Notes: generated from the sequence alone by a model not told the origin. A DNA stretch of 64,000 nucleotides from Saprospiraceae bacterium (GCA_016787575.1 JAEUUO010000010.1:222002-286001), one strand, 5' to 3'. Shown: positions 27,137 through 36,968, counted from the first letter of the stretch. Numbers and translations are program-made.

Positions 27137-28555
27137 TTATCTGAAAACAACAAAGCTTCCGGCATAATGTTTTGCTTTTATATTTATAGTAAACGTGTAA
27201 TAGCCTGGAATTAGTTCGCCCAAATCAAAGGAATTTGAATTTACATTTCCTCTTTTTATTAAAACCGGTTTGCCATCCAGGCTGAAAACCCTGCAAAGAA
27301 ATTCATTTGCAGTTGGGTCAAATTTCAATCCTTCTACCAGAAGTTGTTTAGATCCTTCCCGGTATATGCAGCGAACTTTTTCTTTATATTCAGATTCACT
27401 TAAAGTAATTTGTTGCAATTCAAACGCTCCTAGATCGGGATGCAAATCACTGTACCTGAATTTTGAATCTAGGGGGTGCACATATTCATGTGTTGGATTT
27501 AATTCATAAGACAAAAAGCTCTCATTAAAAATATGCGCGCTGTCCTTTCCCGGTGATGTTTTACTTAAATGGTAATCATAATTAGTCGGATCTTGAAATT
27601 CAAATACATTTATATCTGCCTGAATGTAATTCTTTAAATTAACAAAGTCTTTTGGTATTCCATTAAGTAAGGTTAATTTACCAGCAATTAAATTGTTTGC
27701 ACAAACGAGGGTGTCCATACCTGTTTGTACATTTAATAGTATTCCTTTATCTTCATTATTTACAATTGTGTTGTAAAGAAAATAAAGACTGTGTTTACCT
27801 GGATTTGTAAGTCCTTCACGGCCATACGACACCAAGGTATTGTTGTCAGAATACCTGCTTTGTTGAATCACATTGCCCATAATCAATGCAGGTCCACCAT
27901 TGGGCAAATCAATTTCGTAACTGGCATCACCATCTTCATTGGTTATGCGGTTATATAGAATTACATTGGTATAAGCCCTGCTTTTTAATTCGTGACCATA
28001 ATATGCATGATGTACGTAATTGAATTTAAATGTAAGGGAACGCAGGTGATTGATGTACAAATTATGAGAATAACCATCTCCAGCACCGTTGTGAGAGAAC
28101 TCAGTGTATTCTATAACAACATCACTTGCTGGATTGTCTCCGGCAAGTATTCCATCCTGGTTATTGTGAAAATAACAATGGCTGACTGTAAGACTGGTTC
28201 CTTCCAATCGTATGCCAGCTCCATTTCGATCAACCACGCTGCAGTTTGAAAATTCAATAAACTCCAGTCGATTAAAATTTCCAGTGATAACCCATATTGC
28301 TTTACCACCATATGCTGTGCCTTCTGCATTTAAATGTGCGTATCCCCCGACTCCAATAAAAGTCAGGTTATGCGCTTTCCATAGGCAGACATCTTTTTTA
28401 TATTCAGCTGCATCGATTAATATGGAATCGCCATCAGCTACAAGATTTGAAACTGCACTTGGTGATGTATAGGTTTTGCCTGGACCTACCAACCAGGTTT
28501 TTGAAATTCCAAGAAATGGAATCAGAATCAGGATGACAATACTGTTACTTTTCAT
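27137..28555 (-). CDS. Secreted right-handed parallel beta-helix protein with C-terminal sorting-like domain
   Basis: The 472-residue product has a signal peptide (MKSNSIVILILIPFLGIS) followed by beta-helix turns of about 22 residues, with the N/D and V/I pattern of PbH1 repeats (GIRLEGTSLTVSHCYFHNNQDGILAG, DVVIEYTEFSHNGAG, NVILYNRITNEDGD). The fold is that of polysaccharide lyases and hydrolases, but no catalytic signature could be assigned. The last ~75 residues (LLVEGLKFDPTANEF ... GYYTFTINIKAKHYAGSFVVF) look like a diverged T9SS type A tail. It lies 52 bp upstream of the S9 peptidase on the same strand, so the two could be co-transcribed. Confidence 0.85.
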   Translation of the reverse strand: MKSNSIVILILIPFLGISKTWLVGPGKTYTSPSAVSNLVADGDSILIDAAEYKKDVCLWKAHNLTFIGVGGYAHLNAEGTAYGGKAIWVITGNFNRLEFIEFSNCSVVDRNGAGIRLEGTSLTVSHCYFHNNQDGILAGDNPASDVVIEYTEFSHNGAGDGYSHNLYINHLRSLTFKFNYVHHAYYGHELKSRAYTNVILYNRITNEDGDASYEIDLPNGGPALIMGNVIQQSRYSDNNTLVSYGREGLTNPGKHSLYFLYNTIVNNEDKGILLNVQTGMDTLVCANNLIAGKLTLLNGIPKDFVNLKNYIQADINVFEFQDPTNYDYHLSKTSPGKDSAHIFNESFLSYELNPTHEYVHPLDSKFRYSDLHPDLGAFELQQITLSESEYKEKVRCIYREGSKQLLVEGLKFDPTANEFLCRVFSLDGKPVLIKRGNVNSNSFDLGELIPGYYTFTINIKAKHYAGSFVVFR

Positions 28556-28573
28556 ATCGGTATTTTTAAGGAT

Positions 28574-29767
28574 TTAAGTCTTGATTAGACGGACCATATA
28601 AAATCCGTCAAAGCCACTGGAAGCTGGACTGATGATTTTCTCTTCTTCTAATTGAAAATGGGTATGCTCGCTGCAAAAATACGAAACTTGTTTTGAATTT
28701 TCAGATGGTAAAATGCTGCAAGTTGCATAGATCAATTTACCACCCGATCGAAGCATCGATGCATAATTTGCCAGGATTTCTTTTTGAAGGCTTCGCATCC
28801 GTTCGATAAAGGCAAGGTCAACTTTCCACTTGGCATCCGGATTACGTCGGAGAACACCCAGACCACTGCAAGGTACATCCAACAACAGCCGATCGCAGGA
28901 ATTGGAAAGACGCTTAATCACCTTGGTACCATCGATGACTCTAGTTTCCAGATTTTCAGCACCATTCCGGCGCGCTCTCTTCTTGAGTTCTTCCAATTTC
29001 CAGGACTCTGTATCCATTGCAATGATCCTGCCTTTATTTTTCATCAGCGCTGCCAGATGCAAAGTCTTTCCCCCAGCTCCAGCACAGGCATCTATCACCC
29101 GCATGCCGGGTCCGACTTCAGCAAATGCGGCAACCCTTTGGGACGAAGCATCCTGGATTTCAAAATGACCCAATTTGAATAAAGAATTGCTAAAAACATT
29201 GAATTTTTCAAGTATGATCAGCGCATCTGGTAAATCAGGAATGGTTTGTGTTTCTATGCCCTCCTTAAGGAAGTTTGTCTGTAATTGCTTTACCGTTGTT
29301 TTTAGTGTATTGCACCGTATTATAAGCCGGGAAGGTTTATTGAGTGCTGTCAATTCTGTTTCCCAGGTTTCCGGTAATTCTTTTTGAATCAAATCAACCA
29401 ATGCATCCGGATACGATTGCATAATTGCAAAATTTGATTTACAGGTTTCAAGGTTTGCGAAAACCTTTTCTGATTTCATGTCATTGTAAACTTCCCAATC
29501 CGGCGGATTCATTTTTTTAAGCAAGAAATACGTTGAAATCCAATGTTCCGGTTTTTTTGAATTGCCGCTGCAATAGCGTATTTTCCTAAACTCGCGAATG
29601 ATATTATAAGCAGTTTCTGCAATAAAACTGCGGTCCCTTGCTCCCCAGGATTTATTGGATTTTAAAACTTGCTCGATTTTTTTATCTGCATAAACCTGGT
29701 CATAGATTACCTGGTGTATGATTTCGCAAACTGCCTTGACGAGGTTTTTATGAAATTTGGTGTTCAT
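28574..29767 (-). CDS. RsmB/NOP-family RNA (cytosine-5) methyltransferase
   Basis: The 397-residue enzyme has an N-terminal NusB-like helical region and a SAM-dependent Rossmann domain. Motif I is DACAGAGGKTLHLAAL, motif IV is LLLDVPCSGLGVLRRNPDAKW and motif VI is YATCSILPSEN, giving the two Cys residues used in m5C catalysis. SSQRVAAFAEV corresponds to the family QD.SSQ block. Its substrate is probably 16S rRNA, as for RsmB, but paralogs act on tRNA. Confidence 0.93.
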   Translation of the reverse strand: MNTKFHKNLVKAVCEIIHQVIYDQVYADKKIEQVLKSNKSWGARDRSFIAETAYNIIREFRKIRYCSGNSKKPEHWISTYFLLKKMNPPDWEVYNDMKSEKVFANLETCKSNFAIMQSYPDALVDLIQKELPETWETELTALNKPSRLIIRCNTLKTTVKQLQTNFLKEGIETQTIPDLPDALIILEKFNVFSNSLFKLGHFEIQDASSQRVAAFAEVGPGMRVIDACAGAGGKTLHLAALMKNKGRIIAMDTESWKLEELKKRARRNGAENLETRVIDGTKVIKRLSNSCDRLLLDVPCSGLGVLRRNPDAKWKVDLAFIERMRSLQKEILANYASMLRSGGKLIYATCSILPSENSKQVSYFCSEHTHFQLEEEKIISPASSGFDGFYMVRLIKT

Positions 29768-29782
29768 ATAGGGGGCTTAGAG

Positions 29783-29827
29783 GTTGAAGTCTATAGACTA
29801 GAGGCTAAAGACTACAGGCTAAAGGCG
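29783..29827. repeat. TANAGRC heptad repeat
   Basis: The spacer upstream of the RsmB-type gene reads TATAGAC, TAGAGGC, TAAAGAC, TACAGGC, TAAAGGC in register, five heptads of TANAGRC. The rest of 29768-30028 is AT-rich and contains the ompA promoter candidate. Confidence 0.75.
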
Positions 29828-29985
29828 GTTTTTTTTTATTTCTAAATAGTAGATTTAAGTGAGGCTAAATTTATTGATTATACAGGCTTTAATCGCTTAG
29901 ATTTGATTTAAGCCTATTTTAATAATTTAACCGTAAAAATACATTGACGGTGCTTAGAATTGCTACATTGTGCGGGAATATGCTG

Positions 29986-29993
29986 TATTTTTG
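29986..29993 (+). promoter_or_regulatory. Candidate -7 element (TATTTTTG) of the OmpA gene
   Basis: TATTTTTG matches TAnnTTTG and lies 35 bp upstream of the ATG at 30029, giving a leader of about 28 nt. TTG triplets occur upstream but at non-ideal spacing (15 or 23 bp). Confidence 0.4.
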
Positions 29994-30028
29994 AAATCAA
30001 ATTTCATTCATTCACTAAAACAAGATAT

Positions 30029-31510
30029 ATGAAACGAATTTTATTTAGCTTCATTTTATTCATTTTGCTGACTTCCCAGGTCAGTTTCAGTCAACCAGGA
30101 CCAGCCAAAAATGGTTTGACCGCTAAGGCAGTTTGGTTTAATTATCAAGCTCCTAACCGCGACAATAAAAAGGTTTTTGAAAATCTTTCCAATGGTTTTG
30201 AATTAGGATATACCAGAGATCTTAGCAATTCTTTAAGTTTTGCATTGCCATTGCGTATCGGTTTGGCAAATTTTCCGATTTATGATAATTTAACAAAAAC
30301 AGTCCATAAATATACCCGTGATAAAGTTTATACTGGTTTAGATGCTTTATTGCAATTGAATTTCTATAAAAATTGTGGTATTTCTCCTTTTGTATATGCC
30401 GGTATTGGCGGCGCTGTTCCAGCCTTTGATTTTGACAATTTTTATGCTCAGGCTCCATTTGGTGCGGGTTTAGATATCCGTGTAAACGATCGTTTGAAAA
30501 TTGCTTTGCAATCTGATTACAGATTTGCTTTTGAAGATGGGTTTGACAATTGGCAACATGCAGCTGGCATTCGTCTTTTACTGGCACCTAAAGATCGCGA
30601 TGATGATGGTTGGCCTGATAAAATGGACCCATGTCCAGATGATTGGGGTACTGTTGAAGGCTGTCCGGATGCAGATGCCGATAAGATTGCTGACAAAGAT
30701 GATAAATGCCCAAATGAAGCTGGTGTAGTTGAAAATATGGGTTGCCCTTCCGATATGGATAAAGACGGTGTTTACGATCGCGACGATGATTGTCCAAAAG
30801 TTGCAGGTACTGTTAAAGGTTGTCCGGATAAAGACAAAGACGGAGTTGCTGATAAAGACGACCGTTGCCCAGATGTTGCCGGTAAAATTAAAGGTTGTCC
30901 GGATACTGATGGCGATGGCTTGGTAGATATCGATGACAAATGTCCAAAAGTTGCCGGACCTGCAAGTAACAATGGTTGTCCACCCGATCGCGACAACGAT
31001 GGGTTCCCGGATGCTACTGATCCTTGCCCGGATCTTGCCGGTAGTATTGGCGGTTGTCCGGATACAGATGGAGATACCGTTACTGACAACAACGATAAGT
31101 GTCCGAATACCAAAGGACCTGTTTCCAATATGGGCTGTCCTGAAATTAAAGTAGAGGATAAGAAAGTTTTGGATGTAGCCATGAGAGCCGTTCAATTCCA
31201 AACCGGAACAGCTATCATTACAAAGTCTTCTTTTAAAAACTTGAATGAAGTATTGGCAGTACTTAACAAATATCCAGAAATGAATTTAAGTATCGAAGGA
31301 CATACAGACAATGTAGGTGATGATGCATTTAATCAAAAATTATCTGAAAAACGTGCAAAAGCATGTGCAGATTATTTGATTAAAAAAGGCATTGTTGCAG
31401 GTCGATTGATGTCTGCGGGTTATGGTGAAACAAAACCAATCGGTGACAACAAGACCAAAGATGGAAAAGCATTAAACCGTCGTACGGAGTTTAATCCTGT
31501 TTGGCGTTAG
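30029..31510 (+). CDS. OmpA-family protein with thrombospondin type 3 (calcium-binding) repeats
   Basis: The product is 493 residues from the ATG at 30029, which begins the signal peptide (MKRILFSFILFILLTSQVSFSQ). Residues about 25-185 are a small beta-barrel/porin-like domain. About eight D-x-D-x-D-G-rich TSP3 repeats (about 190-375) follow, for example DKDGVYDRDDDCPKVAGTVKGC, which bind calcium and form a stiff linker. The C-terminal OmpA peptidoglycan-binding domain has IEGHTDNVGDD, LSEKRAKACADYL and GYGETKPIGDN...LNRRTEF. It links the outer membrane to the cell wall. A clear terminator follows. Confidence 0.95.
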   Translation: MKRILFSFILFILLTSQVSFSQPGPAKNGLTAKAVWFNYQAPNRDNKKVFENLSNGFELGYTRDLSNSLSFALPLRIGLANFPIYDNLTKTVHKYTRDKVYTGLDALLQLNFYKNCGISPFVYAGIGGAVPAFDFDNFYAQAPFGAGLDIRVNDRLKIALQSDYRFAFEDGFDNWQHAAGIRLLLAPKDRDDDGWPDKMDPCPDDWGTVEGCPDADADKIADKDDKCPNEAGVVENMGCPSDMDKDGVYDRDDDCPKVAGTVKGCPDKDKDGVADKDDRCPDVAGKIKGCPDTDGDGLVDIDDKCPKVAGPASNNGCPPDRDNDGFPDATDPCPDLAGSIGGCPDTDGDTVTDNNDKCPNTKGPVSNMGCPEIKVEDKKVLDVAMRAVQFQTGTAIITKSSFKNLNEVLAVLNKYPEMNLSIEGHTDNVGDDAFNQKLSEKRAKACADYLIKKGIVAGRLMSAGYGETKPIGDNKTKDGKALNRRTEFNPVWR

Positions 31511-31532
31511 GAACAAACACTCATAATTTGGG

Positions 31533-31582
31533 AAAGCTGCCAGCATGAATTTTATTTTCAAATGGCAGCTTTTCTTTTTTAA
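31533..31582 (+). terminator. Rho-independent terminator after the OmpA gene
   Basis: AAAGCTGCCA (31533-31542) and its exact complement TGGCAGCTTT (31563-31572) form a 10-bp stem with a 20-base AT-rich loop. A T-rich tract (TTTTCTTTTTT) follows. It lies 23 bp past the OmpA stop. Confidence 0.85.
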
Positions 31583-31638
31583 TTAATAGTTGATAAATTA
31601 TAAATTGAATTGATTCAATAAATTCATAAATATAAATT

Positions 31639-32043
31639 ATGGAATATATAAATTGGCTTGGAGTACTTTTAGCAAGTATATGCTCTTTTATTTTAGGTTG
31701 GCTGTGGTACAGTCCGATGTTATTTGGCAAATCCTGGATGGAAGACAATCAACTAGACAAAGAAAAACTGATGCAATCCAATTTTATTAAAGTATTTGGA
31801 TTGTCTTTTATCATGACATGTATCTATGCTTTTATGTTAGCAAAAACAATCTTACGCACAGACTTGAGCGGCATGGCTGATGGATTGAAGTTTGGATTGA
31901 TGGCGGGTGCCTTTTTTTCTGCCATGAGTCTTGGAATCAGTTATCAATTTTCACACCGCACTACCCGATTGTATTTTATTGATGCAGGATATATGGTCGT
32001 ATCGTCTACCATAATGGGCGCGATTATTGGATGGATGGGATGA
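31639..32043 (+). CDS. DUF1761 family membrane protein
   Basis: The 134-residue protein has four hydrophobic helices. The DUF1761 pattern is clear: an N-terminal helix with GWLWYSPMLFGKSWM, a second helix FGLSFIMTCIYAFMLA, then DGLKFGLMAGAFFSAMSLG and the final FIDAGYMVVSSTIMGAIIGWMG. The function of the family is unknown. It sits in the inner membrane. Confidence 0.92.
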   Translation: MEYINWLGVLLASICSFILGWLWYSPMLFGKSWMEDNQLDKEKLMQSNFIKVFGLSFIMTCIYAFMLAKTILRTDLSGMADGLKFGLMAGAFFSAMSLGISYQFSHRTTRLYFIDAGYMVVSSTIMGAIIGWMG

Positions 32044-32050
32044 GGCAATA

Positions 32051-32092
32051 AAGAATTAAGAATTAAGAATTAGGAATTAAGAATTAGGAATT
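32051..32092. repeat. AATTAAG heptad array
   Basis: Consecutive AATTAAG/AATTAGG heptads fill most of the spacer between the convergent DUF1761 and MBL genes. It is the same word family as at 24281-24407. Confidence 0.75.
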
Positions 32093-32150
32093 GCGACGAT
32101 AGTGTACAATAGCTTTCTTGAAGAACGAATTACATAAATAAGTTTATAAT

Positions 32151-33137
32151 TTAATAAATTAGTTTTTCACCCAAGCCGGCATATAAATAGTTTGTAGCAT
32201 ATTCTTTTTGGAGTAGTTGAAATGCAAGGTGGCCGGTGCAATGTGCGGGTGCCACTCGTAGAACTTTCAATTCATTTTTTATTTTATCAACCAATTTACT
32301 TGTTTGTATACGATCAAAAGGCAACAAATGAAATCCACCATATACTAAATCAGTAGGAGCATTGGTAAATTTTTGGGTCTCTATTATAATATTTTCTACA
32401 CCAGTATGCGAACAACCAACTATTAATACATCTCCTTTTGGAGTTTTCATACTTAATGACAATTCAGGTAAACCTGTTTGCTTACATTCATCCTTTGGAT
32501 GATCAAACTGACCTTCTACAAAACTCTTATTGGGATAACAAGAAAAATATCCCATATAGGCTGAACTGGTTGCAATTAAATTTAAACCTGGAAGAATCTC
32601 CTTTGATGACTTTACAAATTCAATGTTTGCTTTCCAAAAGCGACCACTTTGTTTGATAAAAAATTTAGTTGGGCCACCCTCAAAATACTGCATGTGCTTA
32701 GGTAATGAATCCTTTACACTATTTTCCTGACCAGTTGCATCAAAAGGAACCGGCGCTCCCCAAAATATATCGTAAGGAAAATAAATTATTACATTTGGAT
32801 TCTGCGTTAAAACGTAATCTAATCCATTTAAATGATCAAAGTGGCCATGAGAAATTACCACCAAATCAATGCTCTTTAAATCGATGCCCAATTTTATAAT
32901 GTTATTTTTAAAAATATCTGCATTGCTGCCTGCATCAAATAAAATGGTCTTACCCTGATATTTTGTAATGCAAGAAAATCCAAAATCCTTTGTTAAAATA
33001 GAATCTTTTCCAAAGGCATCGTATAAATTTAGGATACTGCCTTCTGTTAAAATAAATTGATTTTCTGGTGGCTCAGTTGTTTGAGTAAACGTAAGGAACA
33101 ACACACTTAAAAATAAAACGCTAAATTTGATCATCAT
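32151..33137 (-). CDS. Secreted MBL-fold metallo-hydrolase
   Basis: The product is 328 residues from the ATG at 33137 (a second Met is at 33134); the frame is open 12 codons further but that extension is charged and would spoil the signal peptide (FSVLFLSVLFLTFTQT). Metallo-beta-lactamase motifs are SHGHFDHLNGLDYVL (H-x-H-x-D-H), VGCSHTGVENII and GGFHLLPF. The arrangement resembles the MBL subgroup that includes the methanogen-type dihydropterin aminobenzene phosphate synthases. The substrate is unknown. It is predicted periplasmic, with two metal ions. Confidence 0.88.
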   Translation of the reverse strand: MMIKFSVLFLSVLFLTFTQTTEPPENQFILTEGSILNLYDAFGKDSILTKDFGFSCITKYQGKTILFDAGSNADIFKNNIIKLGIDLKSIDLVVISHGHFDHLNGLDYVLTQNPNVIIYFPYDIFWGAPVPFDATGQENSVKDSLPKHMQYFEGGPTKFFIKQSGRFWKANIEFVKSSKEILPGLNLIATSSAYMGYFSCYPNKSFVEGQFDHPKDECKQTGLPELSLSMKTPKGDVLIVGCSHTGVENIIIETQKFTNAPTDLVYGGFHLLPFDRIQTSKLVDKIKNELKVLRVAPAHCTGHLAFQLLQKEYATNYLYAGLGEKLIY

Positions 33138-33215
33138 TTTTGTTATAATATCTATATATACGAATATAAACAAACTCTGGATGTATCCTGGTTTTTAAAA
33201 AATCGGGTTTCACGC

Positions 33216-34304
33216 TTATTTGCCATTGTATTCGAGTTCCCTTAATTTGAATGTACCGTAGATTAAATCTCCTTGCGGATAGGAATATACAGCATCTGCT
33301 GAATTGCTGATGTTATATCCATTTATAGTCTTATAATCCTTAAGCGGTGTAGACCAGGGCAAACGTTTTCCTGCGTCTGCATTGTAGCGATCTGTTGAAA
33401 GAAAATTTATCAACTGCCCCTGATCGTTGAATTGCAACATAGCAATAACTCGCAGGCCCTGATTTGTAAATGAAGCCTGGACCAGGTGATTGTCAATTGG
33501 AGCCCATTGGATGCGTCTATCAATCAATGTGGCCGGCGCCATGCAACACATGTCATTAAAAAAAGTGACCGTTTCAGCAAGATCCATTTCCGGACCATCC
33601 TGATATTGTACTTTCAGAAATGACAATAAACGAATATCCATAAATGCTTTGCCATTCTTGTAGGAATGATAGCCGGCAACCGGCAAGTTTTTCATGCTAG
33701 CATTCATAAAAAACAATCGCGCAGGGTTTTCTATAAAATTATATTGAACGGATGTAAATGGCATCCATTCCGATTGTTGGTCTTTACGAATGGTACCAGT
33801 AAATCCTACTTTGAAATAATGCACTTTTGGTTTTCCCACGACTCCTGCTTGCCGTAAATACTTTTGAATTAAATCCGGGAGTGGCAATAGGTCTTGCTCT
33901 GTAAGAATTTCTTTATGTCGCTTGTTCTCAATATCCAATAGTTGTTTTAAATCGTATTCAAATTGCTTGTGAAAATTCCAGCTAGCAAACCCGATGAGTG
34001 CAGCTAAAAAAATAATCAGATTTGCAATTGTTCCAATTCGTGCATCCTGCCATGAGCTGATAATTAAAAATTGAGATATACCAACTGCCAGCAAAGCAAA
34101 TACACACCAGTTGTACTTTCCAACTCCATAAAAGATTGCTCCTAGTAAAAACAAAACACAAGCAGCCAGCCACAACAAGCCATTAAGCTTGTTAATTTCC
34201 TTAGACAATGACGGCAATTCTGCAAATCCGAATGCCTTTGCAAAGCCCATCAGGTGTATCAAGCCGTGAATACACATCAAAACAATAAATCCAAATTTAA
34301 TCAT
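33216..34304 (-). CDS. DUF6544-type membrane protein
   Basis: The 362-residue protein has four N-terminal transmembrane helices (about 1-110; IHGLIHLMGFAKAFGF is the first). A soluble domain has LIQKYLRQAGVVGKPKV, FTGTIRKDQQSEWMPF, QDGPEMDLAETVTFFNDMCCMAPATLID and LRVIAMLQFNDQGQLINFLSTDRY. These match the DUF6544 pattern as I remember it. The function is unknown. It overlaps the next upstream membrane gene by 8 bp, so the three genes 35414-33216 form an operon. Confidence 0.8.
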   Translation of the reverse strand: MIKFGFIVLMCIHGLIHLMGFAKAFGFAELPSLSKEINKLNGLLWLAACVLFLLGAIFYGVGKYNWCVFALLAVGISQFLIISSWQDARIGTIANLIIFLAALIGFASWNFHKQFEYDLKQLLDIENKRHKEILTEQDLLPLPDLIQKYLRQAGVVGKPKVHYFKVGFTGTIRKDQQSEWMPFTSVQYNFIENPARLFFMNASMKNLPVAGYHSYKNGKAFMDIRLLSFLKVQYQDGPEMDLAETVTFFNDMCCMAPATLIDRRIQWAPIDNHLVQASFTNQGLRVIAMLQFNDQGQLINFLSTDRYNADAGKRLPWSTPLKDYKTINGYNISNSADAVYSYPQGDLIYGTFKLRELEYNGK

Positions 34305-34776
34305 TGGTCATATGAATTTGTTTGAAACGCTCTATTACAATTGGATGCAATGTACAAATCAATATGAGCAATCCGACACTTAAAATAAGGGATTGAATCC
34401 AGAAATAATGGGTCATGATTTGTTGAATGATAATCCAGGCTATGCTGATGATTCCCGTATAAATTGAGAAAGCCCAGCTCCAATGTATATTTTTGTAAAG
34501 ATTCAATCGATGAGCCCAGTACCATTGTGGCTTTCGAATCAATCCGATTAAACAGATTAAGGAACATAATCCTATCATTGTAAACAATAATAAACCAGGT
34601 ATAAAATAATCTGAAAAAACTGAATTACCTAACCAATTTTTCTGCATACCCAATAAGCTTCCATCTGGTTGAATCATTAACAAACCTCCCCCTACCAAGG
34701 CATTGATGCTTAGAAATCCATGTAAAAACCACAATGCGATAATAAATATTTTAGAATAAACGGAATGCTTTCCCAA
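34297..34776 (-). CDS. Small multi-pass membrane protein of unknown function
   Basis: The open frame extends to 34950, but its first ~58 codons lie inside the upstream YIP1-like gene and are low-quality. A TTG at 34776, 5 bp past that gene's stop, gives a 159-residue protein and is preferred. It has four to five hydrophobic helices and a loop PDGSLLGMQKNWLGNSVFSDYFIPGLLLF that recurs in small membrane proteins of many bacteria. I cannot name the family. It overlaps the DUF6544 gene by 8 bp. Confidence 0.65.
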   Translation of the reverse strand: MGKHSVYSKIFIIALWFLHGFLSINALVGGGLLMIQPDGSLLGMQKNWLGNSVFSDYFIPGLLLFTMIGLCSLICLIGLIRKPQWYWAHRLNLYKNIHWSWAFSIYTGIISIAWIIIQQIMTHYFWIQSLILSVGLLILICTLHPIVIERFKQIHMTND

Positions 34777-34781
34777 TGTAT

Positions 34782-35414
34782 TTAGCGGTTGAAAATTAGA
34801 AAAAACAATTGATAAACTAGAAATGCTAATACACCAAATGCAAGTGCTCTGAATCGATTTACTTGATACACAATTCGCACAGCAGTTGTAAATAAAAAAA
34901 TAAACCAAAGTAAATAAACCAGCATCTGAAACCAAAGTAAATTTCGCCAAATCCCCGGACTGTTGAGTTGAATTTCATAAGACCTTTGATCTATTATATG
35001 TATGGCTCCTAAAAAACTGGAACAAAAATCATGAATCCCAGTTGCCCATGAGGCTATACTAATGCCAAAACCTAACAAACAAAATAATTGTTCGAATTGA
35101 CCCTGTTGGGTTTGTGTTCGAAGCAAAACATGAATCAGGCCAGTTGCAAGTATCCATCCCAAAAACATTGTCGGGCCACAAAAGAAAACATTGTATTGGT
35201 AATAGACATCCACCGGAATATTAAGCCAGGGCTTGAATGCTTGTCCACCTCCTAAAATCAGAAAACCATACACACAGGTATAAAGAATAGCTTGTATGAA
35301 TACTGCATAAAAACCAAAAGCCAATGATTTGGGATGATGCAGCAACTCCGAAAAAGATTGCCAGGGTTTAAAGAATGACCGTGAATAAATCTGAAGAAAT
35401 GAATCATGCATCAT
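34782..35414 (-). CDS. YIP1-like multi-pass membrane protein
   Basis: The 210-residue protein has a short cytoplasmic N-terminus with FFKPWQSFSELLHHPKSL and then five hydrophobic helices. This resembles the YIP1 family, where an N-terminal amphipathic segment is followed by TM helices with a central GLIHVLLR-like turn and F-x-x-L-F-C-L-L-G-F-G helix. The resemblance is moderate. It is the first gene of a three-gene membrane-protein operon; there are two adjacent ATGs, and the first is used. Confidence 0.65.
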   Translation of the reverse strand: MMHDSFLQIYSRSFFKPWQSFSELLHHPKSLAFGFYAVFIQAILYTCVYGFLILGGGQAFKPWLNIPVDVYYQYNVFFCGPTMFLGWILATGLIHVLLRTQTQQGQFEQLFCLLGFGISIASWATGIHDFCSSFLGAIHIIDQRSYEIQLNSPGIWRNLLWFQMLVYLLWFIFLFTTAVRIVYQVNRFRALAFGVLAFLVYQLFFLIFNR

Positions 35415-35509
35415 TTTGAAATTTCAGTATGCAAATTAATCAAAAAGGAGAAAATAAATGTTTGGATATGATAAACAGCATAAAAGTCATTTTTTATAAT
35501 AATAAGAAA

Positions 35510-36388
35510 TCAAATGATGCTTTTAGTATACAATTTAGATTTTCTATGATTTCTATTAAAAGTTATTTTTGAAGCTACAAAACCCAGCGCAAGTGCCAAG
35601 GGATAATCGCTGATCCAGTGAACGTCTGTATTGATCATGGCGATTCCTGTCAAGCCAATGATGCCATAGCCTACCGGTTTTAACCATTTTTTATGGGGGT
35701 AATTTAAACACAAAGTAGTAACAGTTGCCATCATAGTAGCTAAATGTCCACTAGGAAATGCATCGTACCGAGAGGTGTTGGTCTGGTATTCGATAAAACC
35801 TGGCAGTGGTCTCCAGACTCCGCCATCAGCTGTAGCCCGAAACGGACTTTCCCGACCTGTAATTCGCTTGATGATTTGTGTAGACATGCCCATGGTAATA
35901 AATGTTTCTGTCAAATCCCAGGCAACACCTACTGATCTTTTGTCGTGAAATATTTTTCCATATGCATATAAACCTGCTGCTAAAATTACAGAGGTTCCAC
36001 CCTCTCCTAACATATACAAACCGCTGTTTAAATTTCTTGGAATGCGGATGATGCGTGCTTTTTTATACTTTAATATCACTTCATAATCCGTTTGTGAATA
36101 CAAATGAACTTGTCTGCAAATATGTTTGACTCCATCTGCAATTGGTTGATCAAATGGTATCAGCAAACCGGTAGCAATCATTGTAGCAACAAATCCGGTG
36201 GTGTATTGCTTTTTAAAAGGCGATTTAAATATTTGATAAATAGCTCCTGGTGAATTTGTAAGAAATCTAAAAGGCCTGGCATCGTAATTTAAATCCTGAT
36301 CCTTCTTTGTTTCAAAACCATACGAGGTGCTATCCAATTGTGCAACAGAACAACATGGAAGAATAAAAAGCAGGATGTATTTAATCAT
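35510..36388 (-). CDS. PAP2-superfamily membrane phosphatase
   Basis: The 292-residue protein starts with a signal-like segment (MIKYILLFILPCCSVAQ). It carries the PAP2 catalytic motifs KRITGRESP (motif 1, Lys and Arg), FPSGHLATMMA (motif 2, with His) and DVHWISDYPLAL (motif 3, His and Asp, with the usual Ser-Arg pair not obvious). Such enzymes dephosphorylate lipid phosphates such as undecaprenyl pyrophosphate or phosphatidic acid at the periplasmic face. Confidence 0.88.
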   Translation of the reverse strand: MIKYILLFILPCCSVAQLDSTSYGFETKKDQDLNYDARPFRFLTNSPGAIYQIFKSPFKKQYTTGFVATMIATGLLIPFDQPIADGVKHICRQVHLYSQTDYEVILKYKKARIIRIPRNLNSGLYMLGEGGTSVILAAGLYAYGKIFHDKRSVGVAWDLTETFITMGMSTQIIKRITGRESPFRATADGGVWRPLPGFIEYQTNTSRYDAFPSGHLATMMATVTTLCLNYPHKKWLKPVGYGIIGLTGIAMINTDVHWISDYPLALALGFVASKITFNRNHRKSKLYTKSII

Positions 36389-36577
36389 TGCCAGAGATTA
36401 TTGACCTTAAGAATGATAAAGGTAAGAAATCTGGAGAGAGGAAGTATGGTGGATGGATTAATAAAAGTAGCTTTTCAAGATCTTTATGAACTTTAAAAAT
36501 CGGAAGGTTTTAAAATCCTTAAGTTTTAAATAATAGACAACATTTGGCAAATAGTCAATAATTAAGTGATTATCAAG

Positions 36578-36745
36578 TTACTCAAAATTTACTTGCATTG
36601 AATTCTGATTCAAATCGTAGATTCCAATCAAAGAATCGTGTGAACTATCGAAACCGGACATATTAATTTCGTGCGCTGCAGGATTGGGAAATATGTTAAA
36701 TTGAAATGAACTGTCAAGTTGATTAATTTTAAAAACAATAGTTAT
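36578..36745 (-). pseudogene. Orphan remnant of a T9SS type A sorting tail
   Basis: On the minus strand an open stretch of about 55 codons without a start reads ITIVFKINQLDSSFQFNIFP then NPAAHEINMSGFD and ends SMQVNFE before a TAA. The F-x-I-F-P-N-P-A block is the hallmark start of a type A C-terminal sorting domain. The upstream frame is closed by TGA, no cargo body is present and the terminal strands are missing. I interpret it as the leftover of a deleted T9SS cargo gene. Confidence 0.6.
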
Positions 36746-36968
36746 TCAACAAATTAATATAGCGGGAAGAACGTAAATAAGTCAATAAATTTCAAAACTG
36801 ATAATTGGATAAAATATTTTTAGTATTAAAGATTCCAACGATTCACCTTATTAAAAAATTATATCAGCTGTTTTTAACATATATTACTAATTTCATTTTC
36901 AAGTAATAATGATTTTAAATCCAAATCAATTATAGAGTTAATAATACGATTTCACTTCTTGTTACTCC

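Noticed and set aside
30578..31201. 207-codon minus-strand frame antisense to the OmpA gene
   Set aside because: A shadow of the repetitive TSP3 region, without a signal, domain or ribosome-binding context.
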